DNA of 64,000 nucleotides from Vibrio sp. RE86 (GTDB lineage Bacteria; Pseudomonadota; Gammaproteobacteria; Enterobacterales; Vibrionaceae), in contig NZ_VTXI01000019.1 of the NCBI RefSeq assembly GCF_013114545.1, forward strand, positions 1-64,000. Direction: 5' to 3'. The notes under the pieces are model-generated. The model ran no database searches, had not been told where the DNA came from, and saw nothing but the letters and a program-made list of their open reading frames with translations. Of the stretch, positions 56,540 to 64,000 are shown piece after piece. Positions within the stretch are counted from its first letter, which is position 1, and each line of letters begins with the position of its first letter. The position numbers and the translations under genes were made by a program.

Positions 56540-58264
56540 ATGATTTCAGGCATCCTAGCATCTCCTGGTATTGCTATCGGTAAAGCACTACTACTTCAAG
56601 AAGATGAAATCGTTCTAAACACAAACACTATCACTGAAGACCAAGTTGAATCAGAAGTTCAGCGTTTCTTTGACGCTCGTAACAAATCTTCAGCTCAGCT
56701 AGAAATTGTTAAGCAGAAAGCACTTGAGACTTTCGGTGAAGAAAAAGAAGCGATCTTTGAAGGTCACATCATGCTTCTTGAAGACGAAGAGCTAGAGGAA
56801 GAAATCCTAGCACTGATCAAAAAAGACAAGATGCACGCTGATAACGCAATCTACACAGTTATCGAAGAGCAAGCATCAGCTCTAGAATCTCTAGACGACG
56901 AATACCTAAAAGAACGTGCAACTGACATCCGTGATATCGGTACACGTTTTGTTAAGAACGCTCTAGGCATCAACATCGTTTCTCTAAGCGATATCGATGA
57001 AGAAGTTATCCTAGTAGCTTACGACCTAACGCCATCTGAAACTGCACAAATCAACCTAGATTACGTTCTTGGTTTTGCTTGTGATATCGGCGGTCGTACT
57101 TCTCACACATCTATCATGGCACGTTCACTTGAACTTCCTGCTATCGTTGGTACAAACGATATCACTAAGCAAGTTAAAAACGGCGACATGCTTATCCTAG
57201 ATGCGATGAACAACAAGATTGTTATCAATCCATCTGAAGCAGAGCTAGAAGAGGCGAAAGCAGTTAAAGCGGCATTCGTTGCTGAAAAAGAAGAACTAGC
57301 TAAGCTAAAAGACCTGCACGCAGAAACTCTAGACGGCCACCGTGTAGAAGTTTGCGGCAACATCGGTACTGTTAAAGACTGTGACGGCATCATCCGTAAC
57401 GGTGGTGAAGGCGTAGGTCTGTACCGTACTGAATTCCTATTTATGGACCGTGATGCACTTCCTACTGAAGAAGAGCAGTACCAAGCGTACAAAGAAGTTG
57501 CTGAAGCAATGAACGGTGAGTCGGTAATTATCCGTACTATGGACATCGGTGGTGATAAAGATCTTCCTTACATGGATCTTCCACAAGAGATGAACCCATT
57601 CCTAGGCTGGCGCGCAGTACGTATCAGCTTAGACCGTCGTGAAATCCTACGTGATCAGTTACGTGGTATTCTGCGTGCATCGGCACACGGTAAGCTTCGC
57701 ATCATGTTCCCAATGATTATCTCTGTTGAAGAGATCCGTGAACTGAAGAAAGCAATCGAAGAGTACAAAGCAGAACTTCGCGCTGAAGGTCATGCATTTG
57801 ACGAAGAGATCGAAATCGGTGTAATGGTTGAGACTCCAGCAGCAGCAGCTATCGCACACCACCTAGCGAAAGAAGTCGCATTCTTCTCTATCGGTACTAA
57901 CGACCTTACTCAGTACACGCTAGCAGTAGACCGTGGTAACGAGATGATCTCTCACCTATACAACCCACTATCACCAGCTGTACTAACAGTAATCAAGCAG
58001 GTTATCGATGCGTCTCACGCTGAAGGTAAGTGGACAGGTATGTGTGGTGAGCTAGCAGGCGACGAGCGTGCAACTCTACTTCTACTTGGTATGGGTCTAG
58101 ATGAGTTCTCAATGAGCGGTATCTCAATCCCTAAAGTGAAGAAAGTAATCCGTAACTCTAACTTCGCTGAAGTTAAAGCAATGGCTGAAGAAGCGCTTTC
58201 TCTACCAACAGCTGCAGAAATCGAAGCAGTAGTAGAAAAATTCATCGCCGAGAAAACTCAATAA
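56540..58264 (+). CDS. ptsI: Phosphoenolpyruvate-protein phosphotransferase, Enzyme I
   Basis: 574 residues. N-terminal HPr-binding and phosphohistidine domain with H189 in [13 protein letters not shown], and a C-terminal PEP-binding TIM barrel with [25 protein letters not shown] and the catalytic Cys in GMCGELAGD. It takes phosphate from PEP to HPr. AAGGTAAG precedes the ATG. Confidence 0.98.
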   Translation: MISGILASPGIAIGKALLLQEDEIVLNTNTITEDQVESEVQRFFDARNKSSAQLEIVKQKALETFGEEKEAIFEGHIMLLEDEELEEEILALIKKDKMHADNAIYTVIEEQASALESLDDEYLKERATDIRDIGTRFVKNALGINIVSLSDIDEEVILVAYDLTPSETAQINLDYVLGFACDIGGRTSHTSIMARSLELPAIVGTNDITKQVKNGDMLILDAMNNKIVINPSEAELEEAKAVKAAFVAEKEELAKLKDLHAETLDGHRVEVCGNIGTVKDCDGIIRNGGEGVGLYRTEFLFMDRDALPTEEEQYQAYKEVAEAMNGESVIIRTMDIGGDKDLPYMDLPQEMNPFLGWRAVRISLDRREILRDQLRGILRASAHGKLRIMFPMIISVEEIRELKKAIEEYKAELRAEGHAFDEEIEIGVMVETPAAAAIAHHLAKEVAFFSIGTNDLTQYTLAVDRGNEMISHLYNPLSPAVLTVIKQVIDASHAEGKWTGMCGELAGDERATLLLLGMGLDEFSMSGISIPKVKKVIRNSNFAEVKAMAEEALSLPTAAEIEAVVEKFIAEKTQ

Positions 58265-58369
58265 TTAGCTAATTCCAATGAGATAGACGGCAAAAATTGT
58301 CGTCTATCTTGTGAGATTGGTATACTATAATTCGACAGAATTAAATTAAAACGTTAGGAGCACGACACA

Positions 58370-58879
58370 ATGGGTCTGTTTGACAAACTTAAGAAGCTAG
58401 TATCTGACGACAGCGCTGACGCTGGTGCAATCGAAATCATCGCACCTCTATCTGGTGAAATCGTTAACATTGAAGATGTGCCAGATGTTGTTTTCGCTGA
58501 GAAAATCGTTGGTGACGGTATCGCTATCAAACCTGCTGGCAACAAAATGGTTGCTCCAGTAAACGGTACTATCGGTAAGATCTTCGAAACTAACCACGCT
58601 TTCTCTATCGAGTCTGACGACGGCGTTGAGCTATTCGTTCACTTCGGTATCGATACTGTTGAACTAAAAGGCGAAGGCTTCAAGCGTATTGCTGAAGAAG
58701 GTCAAGCAGTTAAAGCTGGCGACACTATCATCGAATTCGATCTAGCTCTTCTAGAAGAAAAAGCGAAGTCGACTCTAACTCCTGTTGTTATCTCTAACAT
58801 GGACGAAATCAAAGAGCTAAACAAGCTTGCTGGTTCTGTAACTGTTGGTGAGACTCCAGTTCTACGTGTAACTAAGTAA
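58370..58879 (+). CDS. crr: Glucose-specific EIIA component (EIIA-Glc, Crr)
   Basis: 169 residues. Active-site histidines H76 and H91 lie in [20 protein letters not shown]. It receives phosphate from HPr, and its phosphorylation state controls adenylate cyclase and sugar permeases. Third gene of the pts operon, 105 bp after ptsI, followed by a strong terminator. Confidence 0.98.
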   Translation: MGLFDKLKKLVSDDSADAGAIEIIAPLSGEIVNIEDVPDVVFAEKIVGDGIAIKPAGNKMVAPVNGTIGKIFETNHAFSIESDDGVELFVHFGIDTVELKGEGFKRIAEEGQAVKAGDTIIEFDLALLEEKAKSTLTPVVISNMDEIKELNKLAGSVTVGETPVLRVTK

Positions 58880-58899
58880 TCTCTACTTAGCCGAACACG

Positions 58900-58928
58900 A
58901 AAAAACGCAGCCATTGGCTGCGTTTTTT
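58900..58928. terminator. Bidirectional terminator between crr and ubiF
   Basis: Stem AAAAACGCAGCC / GGCTGCGTTTTTT with loop ATT. Confidence 0.93.
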
Positions 58929-58947
58929 GTATCTCAACTTTCTCTTT

Positions 58948-60126
58948 CTAATTCAGTCCCAACGCATATTTCAATACCTGCGCTTTAAGTGGGCCTGTGT
59001 TCTCTGCAATTTTTAGTGCCGCATTTCTAAGTAGCTTAAGCGGTGCAACATCATTACTAAAGCCCTTGTAGAAGAAGTCCATTCCAGACTGCATCAGTAG
59101 ATTATCAGGGCGACGTTTACGCTCATACTGACTTAATCGTTCTGCGGATAGTTCACTCTGACCACTCGTGACATCCAACAACACCGCGACATCTTTAAAG
59201 CCAAGGTTTACCCCCTGCCCTGCAAGCGGGTTAATAGTATGTGCTGAATCACCCACTAAGACGCAGTTTCTCGCATGGTACTTTTGAGCATGACGTCGGG
59301 TCAGAGGAAACGAGCCGGATTGAAGCACTTTGATATCCCCTAATTCCTGTGGGAAATGGGCCAACACCTCCTCACGTAACTCAGCAGATGACATAGAAGA
59401 TAAACGCTTAATTCGACTTGGCGAGTCGTACCAAACCAGAGAACCTTGAGCGACTTCTTTCCCATCCACTTGCAAAGAAGACAATGGCAAGAACGATCTT
59501 GGCCCTGACGGCGTAAATTGCTGCCAAGTAATGTCTTGCTGTTGAAGTGCGGTCTCAACATTGATGAGCATACAGTGCTGGCGGTAATCCCAAGCAGTAA
59601 TCCCGACACCCGCTAGTTGGCGAACTTTTGAGTTTGCGCCATCCGCTCCGACAACTAAGCCTGCACTAAATCGGGTTCCTGAAGCCAGCTGAACGGTATT
59701 TACATCACCAAACTCAATGTTCTCTAACGTATCAGGGCAATGAAGTGTGATGTTGTCGAACGCTTCAAACTGCTGCCAAAGGCCTAGTTGTATCAGTCGG
59801 TTCTCAACAATGTAACCTAACTGCTCCATCTCTAACTGCTCTGCATGAAAGCGGGTTCTGCATTCAGGATGTTCCCAGGTCTCTAAGCGGCGATACGGGC
59901 ATACGCGCATTTGAGAAATTGATTCCCACGCGCCGAGCTGATCAAGAATTGCCACAGAATGCTCTGAAATGGCAGATACTCGAATATCCATTGGTTGATC
60001 CGAAGAAAAAGCTTTTGGCTCAGCGCCATCAACAACGACAACACTGCGCCCTTGTTTCGCAAAACCAATGGCGGTCGCAGCACCGACCATGCCACCACCA
60101 ATAACGGCAACATCAAAATCGCTCAT
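58948..60126 (-). CDS. ubiF: FAD-dependent ubiquinone-biosynthesis hydroxylase (UbiF-like)
   Basis: 392 residues from MSDFDVAVIGGGMVGAATA, the dinucleotide-binding motif of UbiH/UbiF/VisC monooxygenases. The second FAD motif CVLVGDSAHTINPLAGQGVN is complete. It hydroxylates a ubiquinone precursor. UbiF is favoured over UbiH because the gene lies next to divergent miaB, as in E. coli. The frame stays open to 60264, but GAAGAAC precedes 60126 and the FAD motif needs no extension. Confidence 0.9.
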   Translation of the reverse strand: MSDFDVAVIGGGMVGAATAIGFAKQGRSVVVVDGAEPKAFSSDQPMDIRVSAISEHSVAILDQLGAWESISQMRVCPYRRLETWEHPECRTRFHAEQLEMEQLGYIVENRLIQLGLWQQFEAFDNITLHCPDTLENIEFGDVNTVQLASGTRFSAGLVVGADGANSKVRQLAGVGITAWDYRQHCMLINVETALQQQDITWQQFTPSGPRSFLPLSSLQVDGKEVAQGSLVWYDSPSRIKRLSSMSSAELREEVLAHFPQELGDIKVLQSGSFPLTRRHAQKYHARNCVLVGDSAHTINPLAGQGVNLGFKDVAVLLDVTSGQSELSAERLSQYERKRRPDNLLMQSGMDFFYKGFSNDVAPLKLLRNAALKIAENTGPLKAQVLKYALGLN

Positions 60127-60412
60127 AATTTGTTCTTCATCATATTGATTATTTGGCTGTTTTTCATTGTACGTTTTCATTACTAAAATGTAACCAAAAA
60201 CCTCAGCCGCTATACGGGCAAATCCCTTGTTTAATAACGCTTTGAATTGATTTGCTTGCAGCACTAGTCAGTCGGTTTTTAAAGCAGTACAATACGCCGC
60301 TCTCTGCATTGTGAGCAGAAATTTGAGTCATCAACAGCATTATTTTATAGATGACCTATTGTAACACTGGGCGATTTGCTCCCTTATTTTAAACTAACGA
60401 TCGAGCGAACAA

Positions 60413-61837
60413 ATGAGTAAGAAACTGCTAATTAAAACCTGGGGTTGCCAGATGAACGAATACGATTCATCAAAAATGGCAGACCTTCTAAATGCCGCAA
60501 ATGGCTTTGAACTGACAGAAGATCCAGAAGAGGCAGATGTACTTCTACTCAATACCTGTTCTATTCGCGAAAAAGCGCAAGAAAAAGTGTTCCACCAGCT
60601 TGGTCGTTGGAAAACTCTAAAAGACAAGAAAGAAGGCGTTGTTATCGGCGTTGGTGGTTGTGTAGCGACTCAAGAAGGCGACCACATCCGTGAACGTGCA
60701 CCGTTTGTTGATGTTATCTTTGGCCCGCAAACTCTGCACCGTCTACCAGAGATGATCAAACAATCTCAAAGCAACGACGCTCCTGTCATGGACATCTCTT
60801 TCCCTGAGATTGAAAAATTTGACCGTCTACCAGAACCACGTGCTGAAGGTGCAACGGCGTTCGTTTCAATCATGGAAGGCTGTTCTAAGTACTGTACTTA
60901 CTGTGTTGTTCCATACACACGTGGCGAAGAAGTAAGCCGTCCGATGGATGACGTACTATTCGAAATCGCACAGTTAGCAGACCAAGGCGTCCGTGAAGTA
61001 AACCTTCTAGGTCAGAACGTTAACGCATACCGTGGCCCAACACATGAAGGTGATATCTGTTCATTCGCAGAACTGCTTCGTCTTGTTGCTTCTATCGATG
61101 GTATTGACCGTATTCGTTTCACAACAAGCCACCCGCTTGAGTTTACTGATGACATCATCGCCGTTTACGAAGATACACCAGAGCTAGTAAGCTTCCTTCA
61201 CCTGCCGGTTCAAAGTGGTAGCGACCGTATTCTTACTATGATGAAGCGTCCGCACACGGCTATCGAATACAAGTCGATCATTCGTAAGCTACGTAAAGCG
61301 CGCCCTGATATTCAAATCAGCTCTGACTTTATTGTTGGCTTCCCTGGTGAAACAGCAAAAGATCACCAAGACACCATGAAGCTAATCAAAGACGTTGATT
61401 TCGATATGAGCTTCAGCTTTATCTTCTCACCACGTCCAGGTACGCCAGCAGCGGATTACCCATGTGATGTGCCAGAACAAGAGAAGAAAGAGCGCCTGTA
61501 CGAACTACAGCAAACGGTTAATGCACAGGCAATGCGCTACTCACGTCTAATGTTGGACACCGAGCAACGCGTTCTTGTTGAAGGTCCATCTAAAAAGAAT
61601 CTAATGGAGCTTCGCGCACGTACAGAGAACAACCGCGTTGTAAACTTCGAAGGCAATGCCGACCTTATTGGTCAATTTGTTGATGTGAAGATTACCGATG
61701 TATTTGCAAACTCTCTACGTGGTGAACTGGTTCGTACTGAGAAAGACATGGACCTTCGTACTATGATTTCACCAACGCAAATGATGGCGAAAACAAAACG
61801 CGAAGATGAGCTAGGTGTAGCGACTTTTACGCCTTAA
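60413..61837 (+). CDS. miaB: tRNA-2-methylthio-N6-dimethylallyladenosine synthase MiaB
   Basis: 474 residues. Radical SAM methylthiotransferase acting on A37 of tRNAs. The auxiliary cluster cysteines are C12, C49 and C83; the radical SAM CxxxCxxC is C157, C161, C164 in [17 protein letters not shown]. The C-terminal TRAM domain starts near 380. An A at 60413 starts [19 protein letters not shown]. It heads the conserved miaB-ybeZ-ybeY-corC order. Confidence 0.97.
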   Translation: MSKKLLIKTWGCQMNEYDSSKMADLLNAANGFELTEDPEEADVLLLNTCSIREKAQEKVFHQLGRWKTLKDKKEGVVIGVGGCVATQEGDHIRERAPFVDVIFGPQTLHRLPEMIKQSQSNDAPVMDISFPEIEKFDRLPEPRAEGATAFVSIMEGCSKYCTYCVVPYTRGEEVSRPMDDVLFEIAQLADQGVREVNLLGQNVNAYRGPTHEGDICSFAELLRLVASIDGIDRIRFTTSHPLEFTDDIIAVYEDTPELVSFLHLPVQSGSDRILTMMKRPHTAIEYKSIIRKLRKARPDIQISSDFIVGFPGETAKDHQDTMKLIKDVDFDMSFSFIFSPRPGTPAADYPCDVPEQEKKERLYELQQTVNAQAMRYSRLMLDTEQRVLVEGPSKKNLMELRARTENNRVVNFEGNADLIGQFVDVKITDVFANSLRGELVRTEKDMDLRTMISPTQMMAKTKREDELGVATFTP

Positions 61838-61890
61838 GCTTGAAATTACCGCTCTGAGTATCCATCTTAGAAAAGGTATTTAAGATCATT

Positions 61891-61920
61891 AGAAGCCCGG
61901 TCTAAATCGGGCTTCTTCAA
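61891..61920 (+). terminator. Terminator-like hairpin between miaB and ybeZ
   Basis: Nine-base stem AGAAGCCCG / CGGGCTTCT with an eight-base loop and short TTC tail. It lies 14 bp before the ybeZ start, so it could attenuate or end the miaB transcript. Confidence 0.55.
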
Positions 61921-61933
61921 ATGTGAGGCAACT

Positions 61934-63046
61934 TTGAGCAATAAAATTGTTACTCTAGAGATAAATCTAGAACCTTCAGATAACCGCCGTTTAGCAAGCC
62001 TGTGCGGTCCTTTCGATGACAACATTAAGCATCTAGAACGTCGTTTAGGCGTTGAAATTAGCTATCGTGGCAACTTCTTTACTATCGTAGGCAAGCCGCA
62101 CACTAGCGCAGCGGCACTCGAAATTATCAAAACGCTTTATGTCAACACCGCGCCAGTTCGTGGCAACATTCCTGATGTTGAACCTGACGAGATTCATCTC
62201 GCGATAAAGGAAACGGGTGTATTAGAGCAAGATCTAGAAGCAAGTTTTGAGCACGGCAAAGAAGTCTTCATCAAGACTAAAAAAGGTGTCATTAAACCTC
62301 GTACACCAAATCAAGGTCAGTACTTGATGAATATGGTGACTCATGACATCTCGTTCGGTATTGGTCCTGCCGGTACAGGTAAGACTTACTTGGCGGTTGC
62401 AGCCGCAGTTGATGCTTTAGAGCGCCAAGAGATTCGTCGAATATTGCTGACTCGTCCTGCTGTTGAAGCGGGTGAAAAACTCGGTTTCCTACCTGGTGAC
62501 TTGAGCCAAAAAGTCGACCCTTACTTACGTCCTCTTTACGATGCTCTATTTGAGATGCTTGGGTTTGAGAAAGTCGAGAAACTGATCGAACGTAATGTTA
62601 TCGAGGTAGCACCGCTTGCTTATATGCGTGGCCGTACTCTCAACGATGCATTTATCATTCTTGATGAGAGTCAGAACACCACTGTTGAACAGATGAAGAT
62701 GTTCCTGACGCGTATCGGTTTTAACTCTCGTGCAGTCATTACCGGTGACATTACTCAGATTGATTTACCACGAGGTGCGAAGTCAGGACTTCGTCATGCG
62801 ATTGAAGTACTGAGCGACGTGGATGACATCAGCTTTAACTTCTTCCTAGCAGACGATGTTGTTCGTCACCCAGTCGTTGCGCGCATTGTTAATGCTTATG
62901 AAAAGTGGGAAGCAAAGGATCAGAAAGAGCGTAAAGAACGCGATCGCATCCGTCGTGAAGAGCGTGAAGCGCAGCAGGCAGCTAACCAAGCGTTAGTAGA
63001 AGCCGCAGCGACAGCAACAAGTACGACGGTAAAAGAGAATAACTAA
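61934..63046 (+). CDS. ybeZ: PhoH-like ATPase YbeZ
   Basis: 370 residues starting at TTG (61934), with GAGGC five bases before it. Walker [16 protein letters not shown] and Walker [17 protein letters not shown] are intact. An N-terminal KH-like segment (about 15-75) and a charged C-terminal tail rich in Lys, Arg and Glu ([20 protein letters not shown]) are present. It works with YbeY in ribosomal RNA maturation. ybeY starts 2 bp later. Confidence 0.95.
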   Translation: MSNKIVTLEINLEPSDNRRLASLCGPFDDNIKHLERRLGVEISYRGNFFTIVGKPHTSAAALEIIKTLYVNTAPVRGNIPDVEPDEIHLAIKETGVLEQDLEASFEHGKEVFIKTKKGVIKPRTPNQGQYLMNMVTHDISFGIGPAGTGKTYLAVAAAVDALERQEIRRILLTRPAVEAGEKLGFLPGDLSQKVDPYLRPLYDALFEMLGFEKVEKLIERNVIEVAPLAYMRGRTLNDAFIILDESQNTTVEQMKMFLTRIGFNSRAVITGDITQIDLPRGAKSGLRHAIEVLSDVDDISFNFFLADDVVRHPVVARIVNAYEKWEAKDQKERKERDRIRREEREAQQAANQALVEAAATATSTTVKENN

Positions 63047-63048
63047 GC

Positions 63049-63510
63049 ATGAGCATTGAACTCGATCTACAATTCGCAGTCGAAAGTGAAGAAGGTCTTC
63101 CTACTGAGCAAGATTTTCAAACTTGGTTAGATAAAACCATCATCCCTTTCCAAAAGGATGCAGAACTGACCGTTCGACTAGTGGATGAGCAAGAGAGCCA
63201 CCAGCTCAACCATGAGTACCGTGGAAAAGACAAGCCAACCAATGTGCTGTCTTTTCCATTTGAAGCGCCTCCAGGCATGGAAATCAACTTACTAGGCGAT
63301 CTAATCATCTGCCGACAAGTTGTAGAACGTGAAGCGGTAGAGCAAAACAAACCTCTCATGGCTCACTGGGCGCATATGGTTGTACATGGTAGCTTGCATC
63401 TGCTAGGTTATGATCATATCGAGGATGACGAAGCTGAAGAGATGGAGTCACTCGAAACAGAAATCATGCAAGATATGGGCTTTGAAGACCCCTATATTGC
63501 AGAGAAATAG
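63049..63510 (+). CDS. ybeY: Endoribonuclease YbeY
   Basis: 153 residues. Zinc site [11 protein letters not shown] with H113, H117 and H123, and the family motif [19 protein letters not shown]. It is required for 16S rRNA 3' end maturation and ribosome quality control. It is translationally coupled to ybeZ. Confidence 0.97.
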   Translation: MSIELDLQFAVESEEGLPTEQDFQTWLDKTIIPFQKDAELTVRLVDEQESHQLNHEYRGKDKPTNVLSFPFEAPPGMEINLLGDLIICRQVVEREAVEQNKPLMAHWAHMVVHGSLHLLGYDHIEDDEAEEMESLETEIMQDMGFEDPYIAEK

Positions 63511-63565
63511 AGGGATAGCGATTTTCGCTAATCCCTCAACGTGTGCTATCACACATCTGATAGCG
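63510..63565 (+). other. Two hairpins between ybeY and corC
   Basis: GAGGGA-TAGCGA pairs with TCGCTA-A-TCCCTC (63510-63521 with 63525-63537, one bulge), followed by GCTATC / GATAGC at 63545-63565. Neither has a T-tract. They may mark an mRNA processing point inside the operon. Confidence 0.45.
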
Positions 63566-63583
63566 TTACTTAAATGAGAAACA

Positions 63584-64000
63584 ATGAACGAAGACAATTC
63601 GCCCTCTTCTCTAGAAGGTAAGAAAGAAAAATCTGAAGGTCCGAGTAGAAAGTCCTTCTTCGGACGCCTAGGTCAACTTTTTCAAGGTGAACCAAAAGAT
63701 CGCCAAGAGCTTGTGGAAGTATTCCGTGACTCTGAAGAGAATGACCTGATCGACCACGACACTCGCGATATGCTCGAAGGTGTCATGGAGATCTCAGAAA
63801 TGCGTGTGCGCGACATCATGTTACCGCGCTCGCAGATGGTTACTGTTGACCGTAGTGACGATTTAGACACTTTGGTTAACCTCATCACTGATGCTCAGCA
63901 CTCTCGCTACCCAGTCATCAGCGAAGATAAAGACCATGTTGAAGGTATTCTGCTTGCGAAGGACTTACTTAAATACTTGGGCTCTGGCAGCGAACCATTT
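63584..64000 (+). CDS. corC: CorC (YbeX) CBS-domain protein, 3' end outside window
   Basis: The first 139 codons are present and the frame runs off the right edge. MNEDNSPSSLEGKKEKSEG is followed by FFGRLGQLFQGEPKDRQELV, the typical soluble CorC N-terminus, and VRDIMLPRSQMVTVDRSDDL starts the first CBS domain. CorC is linked to Mg/Co homeostasis and, in this conserved position after ybeY, usually precedes lnt (outside the window). Confidence 0.93.
   Translation, partial: MNEDNSPSSLEGKKEKSEGPSRKSFFGRLGQLFQGEPKDRQELVEVFRDSEENDLIDHDTRDMLEGVMEISEMRVRDIMLPRSQMVTVDRSDDLDTLVNLITDAQHSRYPVISEDKDHVEGILLAKDLLKYLGSGSEPF

Noticed and set aside
60127-60264. N-terminal extension of ubiF
   Set aside because: It lies before the FAD-binding MSDFDVAVIGGG start, has no known domain and runs through the divergent promoter region shared with miaB.

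Overview
The window reads as the chromosome of a Vibrio species. The evidence is a toxR-toxS pair divergent from htpG, a polar-flagellum cluster with paired flagellins and the Vibrio-specific flgO/flgP/flgT genes, sigma-54 motifs before the flagellar operons, and several OmpU/OmpT-like general porins. No phage, insertion sequence, integron or CRISPR array was seen. Species is not assigned; the ToxR and FlaA sequences resemble, but are not identical to, those I remember from V. cholerae and V. parahaemolyticus.

Positions 1-20.6 kb hold a tRNA-Leu(UAG), then a flagellar and chemotaxis block on the minus strand: flaC, flaA, flgL, flgK, flgJ, flgI, flgH, flgG, flgF, flgE, flgD, flgC, flgB, cheR and cheV. 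Next come flgA, flgM and flgN on the plus strand, flgP and flgO on minus, and flgT on plus. Sigma-54 (-24/-12) motifs precede flaA, flgK, flgF, flgB and flgT. Sigma-28-like boxes precede flgM and probably flaC. Together the genes build rod, hook, hook-filament junction, filament and the sheathed-flagellum H ring, with FlgM timing the late genes.

Positions 20.7-33.3 kb carry an unrecognised 168-residue protein, ompA, gltX, a porin followed by a DUF2057 gene, and a copper module. The module has a CueR-type operator, copA with three metal-binding domains, and copG. An accessory-looking stretch follows: a small outer-membrane barrel, a CadC/ToxR-like membrane regulator and a KdgM-type porin.

Positions 33.3-47.7 kb hold hemH, adk, htpG, toxRS, a TauE-like permease, a Rdx/SelW-like protein, yfcE, and a tight four-gene operon of two DUF1538 membrane proteins, a PII-like protein and a CBS protein. 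Then come yfcH, an SDR enzyme, a possible 21-residue membrane peptide, cnoX, qmcA and a nfeD-like gene.

Positions 47.7-64 kb hold a 54-residue secreted protein under a CRP-like site, a second porin followed by DUF2057, then ligA, zipA, cysZ, cysK, ptsH-ptsI-crr, ubiF, miaB, ybeZ, ybeY and the start of corC, which runs off the window.

The least explained features are the two porin/terminator/DUF2057 modules with 5'-leader hairpins, the structured flaA 3' region, the DUF1538-PII-CBS operon, the orphan regulator next to an outer-membrane protein, and the two very small genes.
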